Positions 1 to 9,648 of a stretch of 64,000 nucleotides of DNA are shown here, one piece after another (the first letter of the stretch is position 1; each line of letters opens with the position of its first letter). Source of the stretch: Ceratothoa steindachneri (Eukaryota > Arthropoda > Malacostraca > Isopoda > Cymothoidae); contig OZ018331.1 in the NCBI GenBank assembly GCA_963969495.1, positions 147,418,387 through 147,482,386 on the forward strand, given 5' to 3'. The notes beneath the pieces are model-generated. The model saw only the letters and a list, made by a program, of their open reading frames with translations. It ran no database searches and was not told where the DNA came from. The position numbers and the translations under genes were made by a program.

Positions 1-1968
1 AAATAGTTGAGGTACTAAATGGTCATTTTGCATCAGTATTTACAAAAGAGAAACTAAATAGTCCTATGTATAGTACTCATAGGTCAGGAAAAGAGGTGTT
101 TACTAACATTTGTGTGGATCGGAGGATGATAAAAGGACTAATAGGTGATTTAGATACTACCAAGGCCTCCGGCCCTGATAATATTCATTCTAGGATACTT
201 AAGGAAGGGGTAGAAAGTATCTCAATAGCTCTGGACAAGTTATATACTAGGTCATTGGAATATGGAGAAATACCCGATGATTGGAAGAGAGCGAATGTAG
301 TCCCCATTTTCAAGAAGGGTAGTAAAGAGGATCCAAATAACTTTAGACCGGTTAGCCTAACTCCTGTAGTCTGTAAAATTCTTGAGAAAATAGTTAAAAA
401 AGGGATTTGCCAACATCTAGAGAGGGAGGGGTTAATCAGCGATGCTCAGCATGGGTTTAGATCAGGTAGATCATGTTTGACTAACTTACTAGACTTTCTG
501 GAGTTTGTAACAGATCAAGTAGATAAGGGAGAGAATGTAGATATAATTTACTTAGATTTTAGTAAAGCATTTGATAAGGTACCACACAGGAGACTAGTTC
601 ATAAATTAAAAATGATTGGGATATGTGGGGGTGTTTCAAATTGGATAGCTGAGTGGCTGAAAGACAGGAAGCAAAGGGTAGTGCTAAATGGTGTAAAGTC
701 AGAGTGGAGGGATGTTATCAGTGGGGTTCCTCAGGGATCAGTTCTCGGTCCATTATTATTTGTCATCTATATAAACGATCTTGGGGAGGCAGTTAATAAT
801 AAAGTGTCAATTTTTGCGGATGATACCAAATTAGCAGCTGTAGTTAAAGATATTGATGATAATTTTAAAGTGCAGGGGGACTTAAATAAATTGTTATCCT
901 GGGCACATAAGTGGCAAATGACTTTCAACCTTGAAAAGTGCAAAGTTATTAACATGGGAAAAGATAATAGAGAATTTAACTATGAAATGGATGGGCATTG
1001 GCTGAGCTCAGTAGAGGATGAGAAAGATCTAGGAGTAGTAATAGATAAGTCATTAAGGTTTTCTAAGCAGTGTATTGAATCAAGAAATAGGGCAAATAGA
1101 GTGCTGGGTTTTATTAAGAGAAATGTCAGTTACAAAAGTAAGGAGGTTATTCTTAAACTCTATAACTCTTATGTTAGGCCACATCTAGAGTACTGTATAC
1201 AGGCATGGTCCCCATATTTTAGACACGATATTAACCTTCTTGAGTCAGTGCAACGGAGGGCAACAAAGATTATTCCTTCCCTGAGGCACCTTGAATATGA
1301 AGATAGACTGAGGGTATTAAATATGTTCTCGTTCGAAAGGAGGTGTGTGAGAGGGGATATGATTGAGCTCTTTAAAATTTTTTCCGGGATAGATAAATTG
1401 GATGTTAGCAAGTTTTTTGAGTTAGATGATGGAAATCGGACTAGAGGTCACCACTTGAAAATTAAAAAGCAAGGGTGTAGGTTGGATTTAAGAAAGTATT
1501 TTTTCACCAATAGAGTGGTAGACTTCTGGAACAAATTGCCGCAGAGGGTAGTAGGTAGTCCAAATCTAAATGTATTTAAGAGTAGGTTGGATGAGTTTAT
1601 GGGAAGGGAAGGTTGTGATGGTTCCTAAGTTTTGTATATATTAATATTGTTTGTATATATCTATAGCTGCATGATTTAGTTCTTGACAAGCCTTGATTGG
1701 TGATACCCTTGTTTCTGGATGCAATCCTCTGGATGTAGTTTTCCTGGGAGTTTGGGTGCCTTGAAAAAGAGGCCGCTTGACTCGGATGACCTATGATGAG
1801 CCCTTGTGGCTTTTGTCATCCGTTATATTATATTGTGGGGGACTTTGATTTTGTCTTCCCCTGGTGATGGTGCTTTTTGTGGGTGGGTTTTGACGGAGGC
1901 GGATGACCTTTGATAGGCCCTTGTGGCTTTTGTCATCCGTGTAATTATGTTATGTTATGTTATGTTAT
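1..1968 (+). mobile_element. CR1-like LINE family A, copy 1 (left end outside window)
   Basis: The copy runs from the window edge through the RT ORF, a 3' UTR (1629-1940) and a short microsatellite tail made of repeated TTATG units at about 1940-1968. From base 1 it is nearly identical to the copy at 25793-27746. The 3' UTR carries two variants of the sequence 'CCTTGTGGCTTTTGTCATCCG' shortened across its length, near 1800-1825 and 1918-1940. The right junction falls inside a fragment of family B RT, so this copy inserted into another LINE. Variable simple-repeat 3' tails instead of poly(A) fit the CR1 group. Recent activity is inferred from the intact ORF. Confidence 0.9.
3..1628 (+). CDS. 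Reverse transcriptase part of family A ORF2 (5' partial)
   Basis: The frame is open from base 3 to the stop at 1628. In order it shows a finger motif 'FRPVSLTPVVCKILE', 'QHGFRSGRSCLTNLL', motif A 'YLDFSKAFDKVPH', motif B 'SGVPQGSVLGPLLF' and motif C 'FADDTK' with both catalytic aspartates. After these come the LINE thumb ('LYNSYVRPHLEYCIQAWSP') and a C-terminal 'FFTNRVVDFWNKLP' block. This is the layout of a CR1/L2-group non-LTR RT, which copies its own RNA at a nicked chromosomal site. No stop or frameshift is seen. The endonuclease half lies outside the window but is present in the sister copy at 24.6 kb. The first ATG at 66 is internal to the true ORF2. Confidence 0.9.
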   Translation: MVEVLNGHFASVFTKEKLNSPMYSTHRSGKEVFTNICVDRRMIKGLIGDLDTTKASGPDNIHSRILKEGVESISIALDKLYTRSLEYGEIPDDWKRANVVPIFKKGSKEDPNNFRPVSLTPVVCKILEKIVKKGICQHLEREGLISDAQHGFRSGRSCLTNLLDFLEFVTDQVDKGENVDIIYLDFSKAFDKVPHRRLVHKLKMIGICGGVSNWIAEWLKDRKQRVVLNGVKSEWRDVISGVPQGSVLGPLLFVIYINDLGEAVNNKVSIFADDTKLAAVVKDIDDNFKVQGDLNKLLSWAHKWQMTFNLEKCKVINMGKDNREFNYEMDGHWLSSVEDEKDLGVVIDKSLRFSKQCIESRNRANRVLGFIKRNVSYKSKEVILKLYNSYVRPHLEYCIQAWSPYFRHDINLLESVQRRATKIIPSLRHLEYEDRLRVLNMFSFERRCVRGDMIELFKIFSGIDKLDVSKFFELDDGNRTRGHHLKIKKQGCRLDLRKYFFTNRVVDFWNKLPQRVVGSPNLNVFKSRLDEFMGREGCDGS

Positions 1969-2056
1969 TACAACAGCATCAGAATCAGCCCTAATGGCCC
2001 TACCTAGCTTAGTATCATCAGCAAATTTACTCAGGTCACTACTTATACCTATGTCA
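1969..2056 (-). pseudogene. Family B RT fragment with the FADD motif
   Basis: The minus strand reads 'DIGISSDLSKFADDTKLG' and a few further residues. This is RT motif C and directly follows the 'LLFLIYINDL' block at which the family B RT stops at 2699. So it is the continuation of that RT, now an 88-bp island between two family A copies that point toward each other with their 3' tails. It is too short for ORF calling. The continuity is inferred from reading frame and motif order. Confidence 0.75.
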
Positions 2057-2698
2057 TAACATAACATAACATAACATAATTACACGGATGACAAAAGCCA
2101 CAAGGGCCTATCAAAGGTCATCCGCCTCCGTCAAAACCCACCCACAAAAAGCACCATCACCAGGGGAAGACAAAATCAAAGTCCCCCACAATACAATACA
2201 ACGGATGACAAAAGCCACAAGGGCTCATCATAGGTCATCCGAGTCAAGCGGCCTCTCCTTCAAGGCACCCAAACTCCCAGGAAAACTACATCCAGAGGAT
2301 TGCATCCAGAAACAAGGGTATCACCAATCAAGGCTTGTCAAGAACTAAATCATGCAGCTATAGATATATACAAACAATATTAATATATACAAAACTTAGG
2401 AACCATCACAACCTTCCCTTCCCATAAACTCATCCAACCTACTCTTAAATACATTTAGATTTGGACTACCTACTACCCTCTGCGGCAATTTGTTCCAGAA
2501 GTCTACCACTCTATTGGTGAAAAAATATTTTCTTAAATCCAACCTACACCCTTGCTTTTTAATTTTCAAGTGGTGACCTCTAGTCCGATTTCCATCATGT
2601 AACTCAAAAAACTTGCTAACATCCAATTTATCTATCCCGGAAAAAATTTTAAACAGCTCAATCATATCCCCTCTCACACACCTCCTTTCGAACGAGAT
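2057..2698 (-). mobile_element. Family A LINE, copy 2 (5'-truncated, inserted in family B RT)
   Basis: The minus strand carries the last ~300 bp of family A ORF2 (2398-2697, 'RCVRGDMIELFKIFSG' through the C-terminus), the 3' UTR and a TTATG-repeat tail at 2057-2085. The 5' end stops abruptly inside the RT thumb region, the usual 5' truncation of LINEs. Both flanks are family B RT. No convincing target duplication is visible. Confidence 0.85.
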
Positions 2699-3563
2699 CA
2701 TTAATATAAATTAAGAATAGCAAGGGACCCAAAACAGATCCTTGAGGAACTCCACTGCTAACACACCCCCACTCAGGTTTAACTCCATCTATACTAACTC
2801 TTTGCTGTCTGTCACCAAGCCATGACTGAATCCACCTAAATATACTGCCATCGATCCCGTGTGCTTTAACTTTGCTCAGAAGTCGTAAGTGTGGCACTCG
2901 ATCAAAAGCCTTACTAAAGTCCAAGTATAAAATATCATAGTTTTCATCATTATCTGCTGCTTCATACACCTTACTATAAAAAGACAGCAAATTAGTCAGA
3001 CAGGATTTACCCTTACTAAAGCCATGCTGTGATTCTTTTATCAACTTATGCTTATCCAAGTGATCTCTAATATTCCTTCCTATAATAGATTCCATCATTT
3101 TCCCTACCACTGATGTCAAACTTACTGGTCTGTAATTATACATATTTGTTTTATCCCCTTTCTTAAATATAGCTATCACATTGGCTTTCTTCCATGCCAC
3201 TGGCACAATGCCACTCTCCAATGATTTTCTAAAGATGCATGCTAGGGGCTCACTTAACACATCCTTACATTCTTTCAAAATTCTAGGAAAGAGCTCATCA
3301 GGACCGGGTGCTTTACTACTTTTGATTTTATCAATTTCCTTTGTCACTATCTCCTTTGTGATCAATATATCCTTTAATTTCTCTTCATCATTACCCCGAA
3401 AGATCATTGACACCTCAGGTATATTTAGAGTATCCTCCTGTGTAAATACTGAGAGAAAAAAGTCATTTAGCATTCCAGCCATTGAGTCCCTATCACTCAC
3501 TAATTCTCCATTGGAATCTATAAGTGGGCCTATTTTATCTCTAACCTTAGTTTTGTATAATTG
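2699..3563 (-). pseudogene. Family B ORF2, RT domain (interrupted)
   Basis: This is in frame with the upstream endonuclease ORF but separated from it by one TAG codon (3564-3566). Visible blocks are 'KSSKAPGPDELFPRILKE', 'AWKKANVIAIFKKGDKTN', 'NYRPVSLTSVVGKMMESI', 'QHGFSKGKSCLTNLL', motif A 'YLDFSKAFDRVPH' and motif B 'SGVPQGSVLGPLLFLIY'. The RT is cut after 'INDL' by family A copy 2; motif C survives at 1969-2056. This is the only one of the three tandem units whose RT continues beyond 'NYRPVSL'. A CR1-like clade is my reading of the motifs. Confidence 0.85.
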
Positions 3564-4784
3564 CTAAAAACTTTTAGGATCTTCCTTTGCCGTATTTGCC
3601 ACTTTAATTTCATAATTTCTCCTTGCTACTCTAACTAACTTTTTAACATCTCTTGCTAGTTCATTATATCTCTGCCTTAAGTGATCCTCCCCATTTTTTA
3701 TTTTCCTATAAATGCCCTTTTTAATGCCAATATAATGCTTAATTTTATCTGTCATCCATTTTGGGTCATTATTTTTAGTCCTAATCTCCTTATATGGAAT
3801 GTTAATCATCTGACCTGTAATTAATTGCTCAATTATTCTTTCATACTCCTCTTCAATTGTAATCTCTTCCTCCTGGTGATTATTGTCTCCACTAACTGAT
3901 ATCATTGAATCTATTCCTGAATTGATTTCATTGCCTGGTTTCTGTACAACTGCCTCCAGGTAAGTCCTGAGCCCATTATAATTTGCTCTTCTAAAGTCAG
4001 GAATTTTAACATTGTTCATGCTACTATCAATACCATTCCATTTCATCTTGAATCTAATTTCACAATGGTCACTATTACCCAAATTTCCTCCAATCTCAGT
4101 ATCCTTAATAACTTCTTCCCTATTTGTCAGAACTAAATCCAGTATATTATTACCTCTAGTGGGTTCGTTAATAATCTGCCTCAGAAAATTATCTTGGACA
4201 ACATTCAAAAATTGCTCAGCCTCCTGATCACCCACAAGAGCTTCCCAGTCTATATTTCTGTAATTAAAATCGCCCATTATACACACATGCTTACTTCTAC
4301 ATGCCCGTTCAATCTCCTGCCACAGAAGATTTGAAGCTTCCTTACTAAGATTTGGTGGTCTGTATAATAATCCTAAGACAAGCTTGTTTTTACCTTCCTT
4401 TACATTTAGCCATAATGACTCTGTGTTATCATCTAATTTAATTGTACTGTTTACACAACACTGGAGATTATCTTTAATATAAATAATAACCCCTCCTCCT
4501 CTCTTCCTATTCCTATCTGTATGGAACATGTTAAAGCCCTCAATCTCAACCTCAGGTTTAAAGTGATTACCTGCCAAATCAAGCCATGACTCTGTTATCG
4601 CAATTATATCAAAATTCTCTTCACTTGCTAACGCTCTTAAGAGATCTATCTTATTCCTTATACTCCGACCATTTGTGTAGTATATTTTTAAGTTTTTTTT
4701 ATTATTCCCATCTTCATTGCATTGTGCTTTTTTATTCCTAGTTATCTGCTCATTCACTTGTGCATTAGTCCCCCTATAACGCAT
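3564..4784 (-). CDS. Family B ORF2, APE-type endonuclease domain (unit 1)
   Basis: The 406-aa ORF reads as an EEP/APE-like LINE endonuclease, which nicks the target for target-primed reverse transcription. Visible motifs in order are 'YYTNGRSIRNK', catalytic 'TESWLD', 'LGLLYRPPN', 'MGDFNYRNIDWE', 'LDLVLTNRE' and 'GNSDHCEIRF' (the SDH motif). A basic linker follows. It ends at TAG and the RT frame resumes immediately after, so one nonsense codon splits ORF2. The ORF protein is identical to unit 2. ORF1 lies 98 bp upstream (4883-5902). Confidence 0.88.
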   Translation of the reverse strand: MRYRGTNAQVNEQITRNKKAQCNEDGNNKKNLKIYYTNGRSIRNKIDLLRALASEENFDIIAITESWLDLAGNHFKPEVEIEGFNMFHTDRNRKRGGGVIIYIKDNLQCCVNSTIKLDDNTESLWLNVKEGKNKLVLGLLYRPPNLSKEASNLLWQEIERACRSKHVCIMGDFNYRNIDWEALVGDQEAEQFLNVVQDNFLRQIINEPTRGNNILDLVLTNREEVIKDTEIGGNLGNSDHCEIRFKMKWNGIDSSMNNVKIPDFRRANYNGLRTYLEAVVQKPGNEINSGIDSMISVSGDNNHQEEEITIEEEYERIIEQLITGQMINIPYKEIRTKNNDPKWMTDKIKHYIGIKKGIYRKIKNGEDHLRQRYNELARDVKKLVRVARRNYEIKVANTAKEDPKSF

Positions 4785-4882
4785 CAGTATGCCCTCTCCC
4801 CTAGCTATTCCTCTATCACTGCATCCCTTCCATTTCCTACACCTGCCCTCTATTCCTGTTATTCCCTTACCTCTAACAGCTT

Positions 4883-5902
4883 CTAGTTTCCCACCCGTAA
4901 GGACCTAATCACACTATCCAGCTCCCCCCATAGAACCTCAACACCTGCCCGACTAAGATGGAGCCCATCCATCGCATACAACCTCCTATTCCCGTAAAAC
5001 CCTCCCCAGACATCTACAAACACCAATCCTAGCTCCTCACACAGTCCTTTCACAAATTCATTCAAACCAATTGCACGCGACAACCATTCTACCCCCACAT
5101 CCAATCTCGGAAGCACACCAGAAACAACACCTTTTACCCTGCTTTTACTCATCCTTTCAACTAACCTTTTATACTGCTCACGTAACTCACATGTACCCAC
5201 CTTCTTTACATCATTCACTCCCACATGCGTAATCACAACTGCATCCCTCTCACACCCAGAAACCAGCCTATCATACCTCTCACAAACATCACTTACACCA
5301 GCACCCGGCAGACAAACTCTCATTCCCTTCCACTTGCTATCACTCAACTTCCTATCTAAATACCTAATCTGAGAGTCACCCATCACTAGCACCTCAGTCA
5401 TTCTCCTATTCTGTCTTGGCCTAACATTACCCTCCCTCCTGCTCTCAGTCACGCTACCACCCATCCTGCTTTCATCCACAATCACACCAGGCAAATCACT
5501 TTCACACTCTTCCTCTCTCAGGACATTGAATCTGTTAGTCAACCTAACAGGTTCTATGTCCCTCTCATTCACACACCTAACCTGTCCTAACTTATCTATC
5601 CTATCCATTTTCACCCAGCATTCATCATCACTCACAACTTCCACACTGTTCCCAGTCCTAGCCCTATCTTCCACCCTCTTAGCACTAATCTCACCCTTCA
5701 ATCGCACACTTGCATCTCTTCTCACCTCAAACACCAAATCATTCAACCTCTTACATTCCCCACTCAACCTCCTAACCTCCCCTTCCAGAAAACACACACG
5801 GCATTCAGTTACATTCACTCTCCTTTCAACTCCACATGCATCACACACCACATACACACTACTTTCAAACGGCATACTCTCACCATCTATACAAACAGCC
5901 AT
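4883..5902 (-). CDS. Family B ORF1 with zinc-binding motif and SGNH/GDSL-like domain (unit 1)
   Basis: The protein is 339 aa. Residues C20, C23, C34 and C37 form a C-x2-C-x10-C-x2-C motif, followed by a likely coiled coil (about 38-70). A C-terminal SGNH-hydrolase-like domain has 'VMGDSQIRYLD' (S177), 'LPGAGVSD', 'HVGVNDV' (N230) and 'MDGLHLSRAG' (D312, H315), so all the block residues of the esterase fold are present. Esterase-type ORF1 proteins are known from CR1-group LINEs and are thought to act in RNP assembly or membrane/nuclear association; the substrate is unknown. The ORF is intact and identical in protein to unit 2. The start is the first ATG after a ~260-bp leader. Confidence 0.88.
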   Translation of the reverse strand: MAVCIDGESMPFESSVYVVCDACGVERRVNVTECRVCFLEGEVRRLSGECKRLNDLVFEVRRDASVRLKGEISAKRVEDRARTGNSVEVVSDDECWVKMDRIDKLGQVRCVNERDIEPVRLTNRFNVLREEECESDLPGVIVDESRMGGSVTESRREGNVRPRQNRRMTEVLVMGDSQIRYLDRKLSDSKWKGMRVCLPGAGVSDVCERYDRLVSGCERDAVVITHVGVNDVKKVGTCELREQYKRLVERMSKSRVKGVVSGVLPRLDVGVEWLSRAIGLNEFVKGLCEELGLVFVDVWGGFYGNRRLYAMDGLHLSRAGVEVLWGELDSVIRSLRVGN

Positions 5903-6159
5903 ACTCTCAGAAATTTACTAAGGAAAAAGTTAACACTCACCAAAAAAAAATTCTTGCTCAGGATTGCTGCCAGTTATCTTCCCCAAAAGTATTAATCACT
6001 AATGTATTTATTACACAGTGATTGATGTATTAAATAAATACAAGAAAAACTATACACCCAAATCAGTATTATATCCCAATCTTACAATGAGAATCAAGAG
6101 CTTCCTGCAAGACAACCTTACAGAACAAAGCCAGACAGCCAACTGGCTTTCTGGCTTTT
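5903..6159 (-). other. Family B 5' UTR with terminal hairpin (unit 1)
   Basis: This non-coding leader precedes ORF1. At its outer end, 6128-6157 folds into a hairpin: an 8-bp stem, one mismatch, a 5-bp stem and a 2-nt loop. The fusion to the truncated RT of unit 2 is 2 bp beyond it. A poly(A/T) stretch near 5941 differs by one base from unit 2. Confidence 0.6.
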
Positions 6160-6606
6160 TCAAACTTACTGGTCTGTAATTAGACATATTTGTTTTATCC
6201 CCTTTCTTAAATATAGCTATCACATTGGCTTTCTTCCATGCCACTGGCACAATGCCACTCTCCAATGATTTTCTAAAGATGCATGCTAGGGCTCACTTAA
6301 CACATCCTTACATTCTTTCAAAATTCTAGGAAAGACCTCATCAGGACCGGGTGCTTTACTACTTTTGATTTTATCAATTTCCTTTGTCACTATCTCCTTT
6401 GTGATCAAGATATCCTTTAATTTCTCTTCATCATTACCCCAAAAGATCATTGACACCTCAGGTATATATAGAGTATCCTCCTGTGTAAATACTGAGAGAA
6501 AAAAGTCATTTAGCATTCCAGCCATTGAGTCCCTATCACTCACTAATTCTCCATTGGAATCTATAAGTGGGCCTATTTTATCCCTAACCTTAGTTTTGTA
6601 TAATTG
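6160..6606 (-). pseudogene. Family B RT, N-terminal part only (unit 2)
   Basis: This follows the in-frame TAG of the unit 2 endonuclease. It is open over 'MSDRDSMAGMLNDFF' and 'KSSKAPGPDEVF', then shifted by a one-base deletion near 6287, then open in another frame over 'AWKKANVIAIFKKGDK' to 'NYRPVSL'. There it fuses to the 5' leader of unit 1. Motifs A, B and C are absent, so it cannot polymerise. Confidence 0.85.
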
Positions 6607-7827
6607 CTAAAAACTTTTAGGATCTTCCTTTGCCGTATTTGCCACTTTAATTTCATAATTTCTCCTTGCTACTCTAACTAACTTTTTAACATCTCTTGCT
6701 AGTTCATTATATCTCTGCCTTAAGTGATCCTCCCCATTTTTTATTTTCCTATAAATGCCCTTTTTAATGCCAATATAATGCTTAATTTTATCTGTCATCC
6801 ATTTTGGGTCATTATTTTTAGTCCTAATCTCCTTATATGGAATGTTAATCATCTGACCTGTAATTAATTGCTCAATTATTCTTTCATACTCCTCTTCAAT
6901 TGTAATCTCTTCCTCCTGGTGATTATTGTCTCCACTAACTGATATCATTGAATCTATTCCTGAATTGATTTCATTGCCTGGTTTCTGTACAACTGCCTCC
7001 AGGTAAGTCCTGAGCCCATTATAATTTGCTCTTCTAAAGTCAGGAATTTTAACATTGTTCATGCTACTATCAATACCATTCCATTTCATCTTGAATCTAA
7101 TTTCACAATGGTCACTATTACCCAAATTTCCTCCAATCTCAGTATCCTTAATAACTTCTTCCCTATTTGTCAGAACTAAATCCAGTATATTATTACCTCT
7201 AGTGGGTTCGTTAATAATCTGCCTCAGAAAATTATCTTGGACAACATTCAAAAATTGCTCAGCCTCCTGATCACCCACAAGAGCTTCCCAGTCTATATTT
7301 CTGTAATTAAAATCGCCCATTATACACACATGCTTACTTCTACATGCCCGTTCAATCTCCTGCCACAGAAGATTTGAAGCTTCCTTACTAAGATTTGGTG
7401 GTCTGTATAATAATCCTAAGACAAGCTTGTTTTTACCTTCCTTTACATTTAGCCATAATGACTCTGTGTTATCATCTAATTTAATTGTACTGTTTACACA
7501 ACACTGGAGATTATCTTTAATATAAATAATAACCCCTCCTCCTCTCTTCCTATTCCTATCTGTATGGAACATGTTAAAGCCCTCAATCTCAACCTCAGGT
7601 TTAAAGTGATTACCTGCCAAATCAAGCCATGACTCTGTTATCGCAATTATATCAAAATTCTCTTCACTTGCTAACGCTCTTAAGAGATCTATCTTATTCC
7701 TTATACTCCGACCATTTGTGTAGTATATTTTTAAGTTTTTTTTATTATTCCCATCTTCATTGCATTGTGCTTTTTTATTCCTAGTTATCTGCTCATTCAC
7801 TTGTGCATTAGTCCCCCTATAACGCAT
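6607..7827 (-). CDS. Family B ORF2, endonuclease domain (unit 2)
   Basis: The protein is identical to 3564-4784, with the same 'TESWLD', 'MGDFNYRNIDWE' and 'GNSDHCEIRF' motifs and the same terminal TAG. Being a duplicate inside the array, it gives no independent evidence of selection. Confidence 0.85.
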   Translation of the reverse strand: MRYRGTNAQVNEQITRNKKAQCNEDGNNKKNLKIYYTNGRSIRNKIDLLRALASEENFDIIAITESWLDLAGNHFKPEVEIEGFNMFHTDRNRKRGGGVIIYIKDNLQCCVNSTIKLDDNTESLWLNVKEGKNKLVLGLLYRPPNLSKEASNLLWQEIERACRSKHVCIMGDFNYRNIDWEALVGDQEAEQFLNVVQDNFLRQIINEPTRGNNILDLVLTNREEVIKDTEIGGNLGNSDHCEIRFKMKWNGIDSSMNNVKIPDFRRANYNGLRTYLEAVVQKPGNEINSGIDSMISVSGDNNHQEEEITIEEEYERIIEQLITGQMINIPYKEIRTKNNDPKWMTDKIKHYIGIKKGIYRKIKNGEDHLRQRYNELARDVKKLVRVARRNYEIKVANTAKEDPKSF

Positions 7828-7925
7828 CAGTATGCCCTCTCCCCTAGCTATTCCTCTATCACTGCATCCCTTCCATTTCCTACACCTGCCCTCTATTCCT
7901 GTTATTCCCTTACCTCTAACAGCTT

Positions 7926-8945
7926 CTAGTTTCCCACCCGTAAGGACCTAATCACACTATCCAGCTCCCCCCATAGAACCTCAACACCTGCCCGACTAAG
8001 ATGGAGCCCATCCATCGCATACAACCTCCTATTCCCGTAAAACCCTCCCCAGACATCTACAAACACCAATCCTAGCTCCTCACACAGTCCTTTCACAAAT
8101 TCATTCAAACCAATTGCACGCGACAACCATTCTACCCCCACATCCAATCTCGGAAGCACACCAGAAACAACACCTTTTACCCTGCTTTTACTCATCCTTT
8201 CAACTAACCTTTTATACTGCTCACGTAACTCACATGTACCCACCTTCTTTACATCATTCACTCCCACATGCGTAATCACAACTGCATCCCTCTCACACCC
8301 AGAAACCAGCCTATCATACCTCTCACAAACATCACTTACACCAGCACCCGGCAGACAAACTCTCATTCCCTTCCACTTGCTATCACTCAACTTCCTATCT
8401 AAATACCTAATCTGAGAGTCACCCATCACTAGCACCTCAGTCATTCTCCTATTCTGTCTTGGCCTAACATTACCCTCCCTCCTGCTCTCAGTCACGCTAC
8501 CACCCATCCTGCTTTCATCCACAATCACACCAGGCAAATCACTTTCACACTCTTCCTCTCTCAGGACATTGAATCTGTTAGTCAACCTAACAGGTTCTAT
8601 GTCCCTCTCATTCACACACCTAACCTGTCCTAACTTATCTATCCTATCCATTTTCACCCAGCATTCATCATCACTCACAACTTCCACACTGTTCCCAGTC
8701 CTAGCCCTATCTTCCACCCTCTTAGCACTAATCTCACCCTTCAATCGCACACTTGCATCTCTTCTCACCTCAAACACCAAATCATTCAACCTCTTACATT
8801 CCCCACTCAACCTCCTAACCTCCCCTTCCAGAAAACACACACGGCATTCAGTTACATTCACTCTCCTTTCAACTCCACATGCATCACACACCACATACAC
8901 ACTACTTTCAAACGGCATACTCTCACCATCTATACAAACAGCCAT
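7926..8945 (-). CDS. Family B ORF1, SGNH/GDSL-like (unit 2)
   Basis: The 339-aa protein is identical to that at 4883-5902, with C20/C23/C34/C37, S177, N230, D312 and H315 all conserved. The spacing to the endonuclease ORF (98 bp) is also the same. Confidence 0.86.
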   Translation of the reverse strand: MAVCIDGESMPFESSVYVVCDACGVERRVNVTECRVCFLEGEVRRLSGECKRLNDLVFEVRRDASVRLKGEISAKRVEDRARTGNSVEVVSDDECWVKMDRIDKLGQVRCVNERDIEPVRLTNRFNVLREEECESDLPGVIVDESRMGGSVTESRREGNVRPRQNRRMTEVLVMGDSQIRYLDRKLSDSKWKGMRVCLPGAGVSDVCERYDRLVSGCERDAVVITHVGVNDVKKVGTCELREQYKRLVERMSKSRVKGVVSGVLPRLDVGVEWLSRAIGLNEFVKGLCEELGLVFVDVWGGFYGNRRLYAMDGLHLSRAGVEVLWGELDSVIRSLRVGN

Positions 8946-9201
8946 ACTCTCAGAAATTTACTAAGGAAAAAGTTAACACTCACCAAAAAAAATTCTTGCT
9001 CAGGATTGCTGCCAGTTATCTTCCCCAAAAGTATTAATCACTAATGTATTTATTACACAGTGATTGATGTATTAAATAAATACAAGAAAAACTATACACC
9101 CAAATCAGTATTATATCCCAATCTTACAATGAGAATCAAGAGCTTCCTGCAAGACAACCTTACAGAACAAAGCCAGACAGCCAACTGGCTTTCTGGCTTT
9201 T
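8946..9201 (-). other. Family B 5' UTR with hairpin (unit 2)
   Basis: This is the same leader and terminal hairpin (about 9170-9199) as unit 1, one base shorter in a homopolymer, fused to the truncated RT of unit 3. Confidence 0.6.
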
Positions 9202-9648
9202 TCAAACTTACTGGTCTGTAATTAGACATATTTGTTTTATCCCCTTTCTTAAATATAGCTATCACATTGGCTTTCTTCCATGCCACTGGCACAATGCCAC
9301 TCTCCAATGATTTTCTAAAGATGCATGCTAGGGCTCACTTAACACATCCTTACATTCTTTCAAAATTCTAGGAAAGACCTCATCAGGACCGGGTGCTTTA
9401 CTACTTTTGATTTTATCAATTTCCTTTGTCACTATCTCCTTTGTGATCAAGATATCCTTTAATTTCTCTTCATCATTACCCCGAAAGATCATTGACACCT
9501 CAGGTATATATAGAGTATCCTCCTGTGTAAATACTGAGAGAAAAAAGTCATTCAGCATTCCAGCCATTGAGTCCCTATCACTCACTAATTCTCCATTGGA
9601 ATCTATAAGTGGGCCTATTTTATCCCTAACCTTAGTTTTGTATAATTG
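9202..9648 (-). pseudogene. Family B RT, N-terminal part only (unit 3)
   Basis: It is truncated at the same base as unit 2 and carries the same one-base deletion. It lies in frame behind the same TAG. One codon difference from unit 2 is visible ('FRGNDEE' versus 'FWGNDEE'). Confidence 0.82.

Noticed and set aside
2088..2348. 86-aa plus-strand ORF with repeated 'MTKATRAHHRSSE'
   Set aside because: Antisense of the family A 3' UTR; the repetition comes from the duplicated UTR motif.
5526..5921. Plus-strand ORF opposite family B ORF1
   Set aside because: Antisense shadow; the minus strand carries the recognisable domains. The copy at 8569-8964 is the same.
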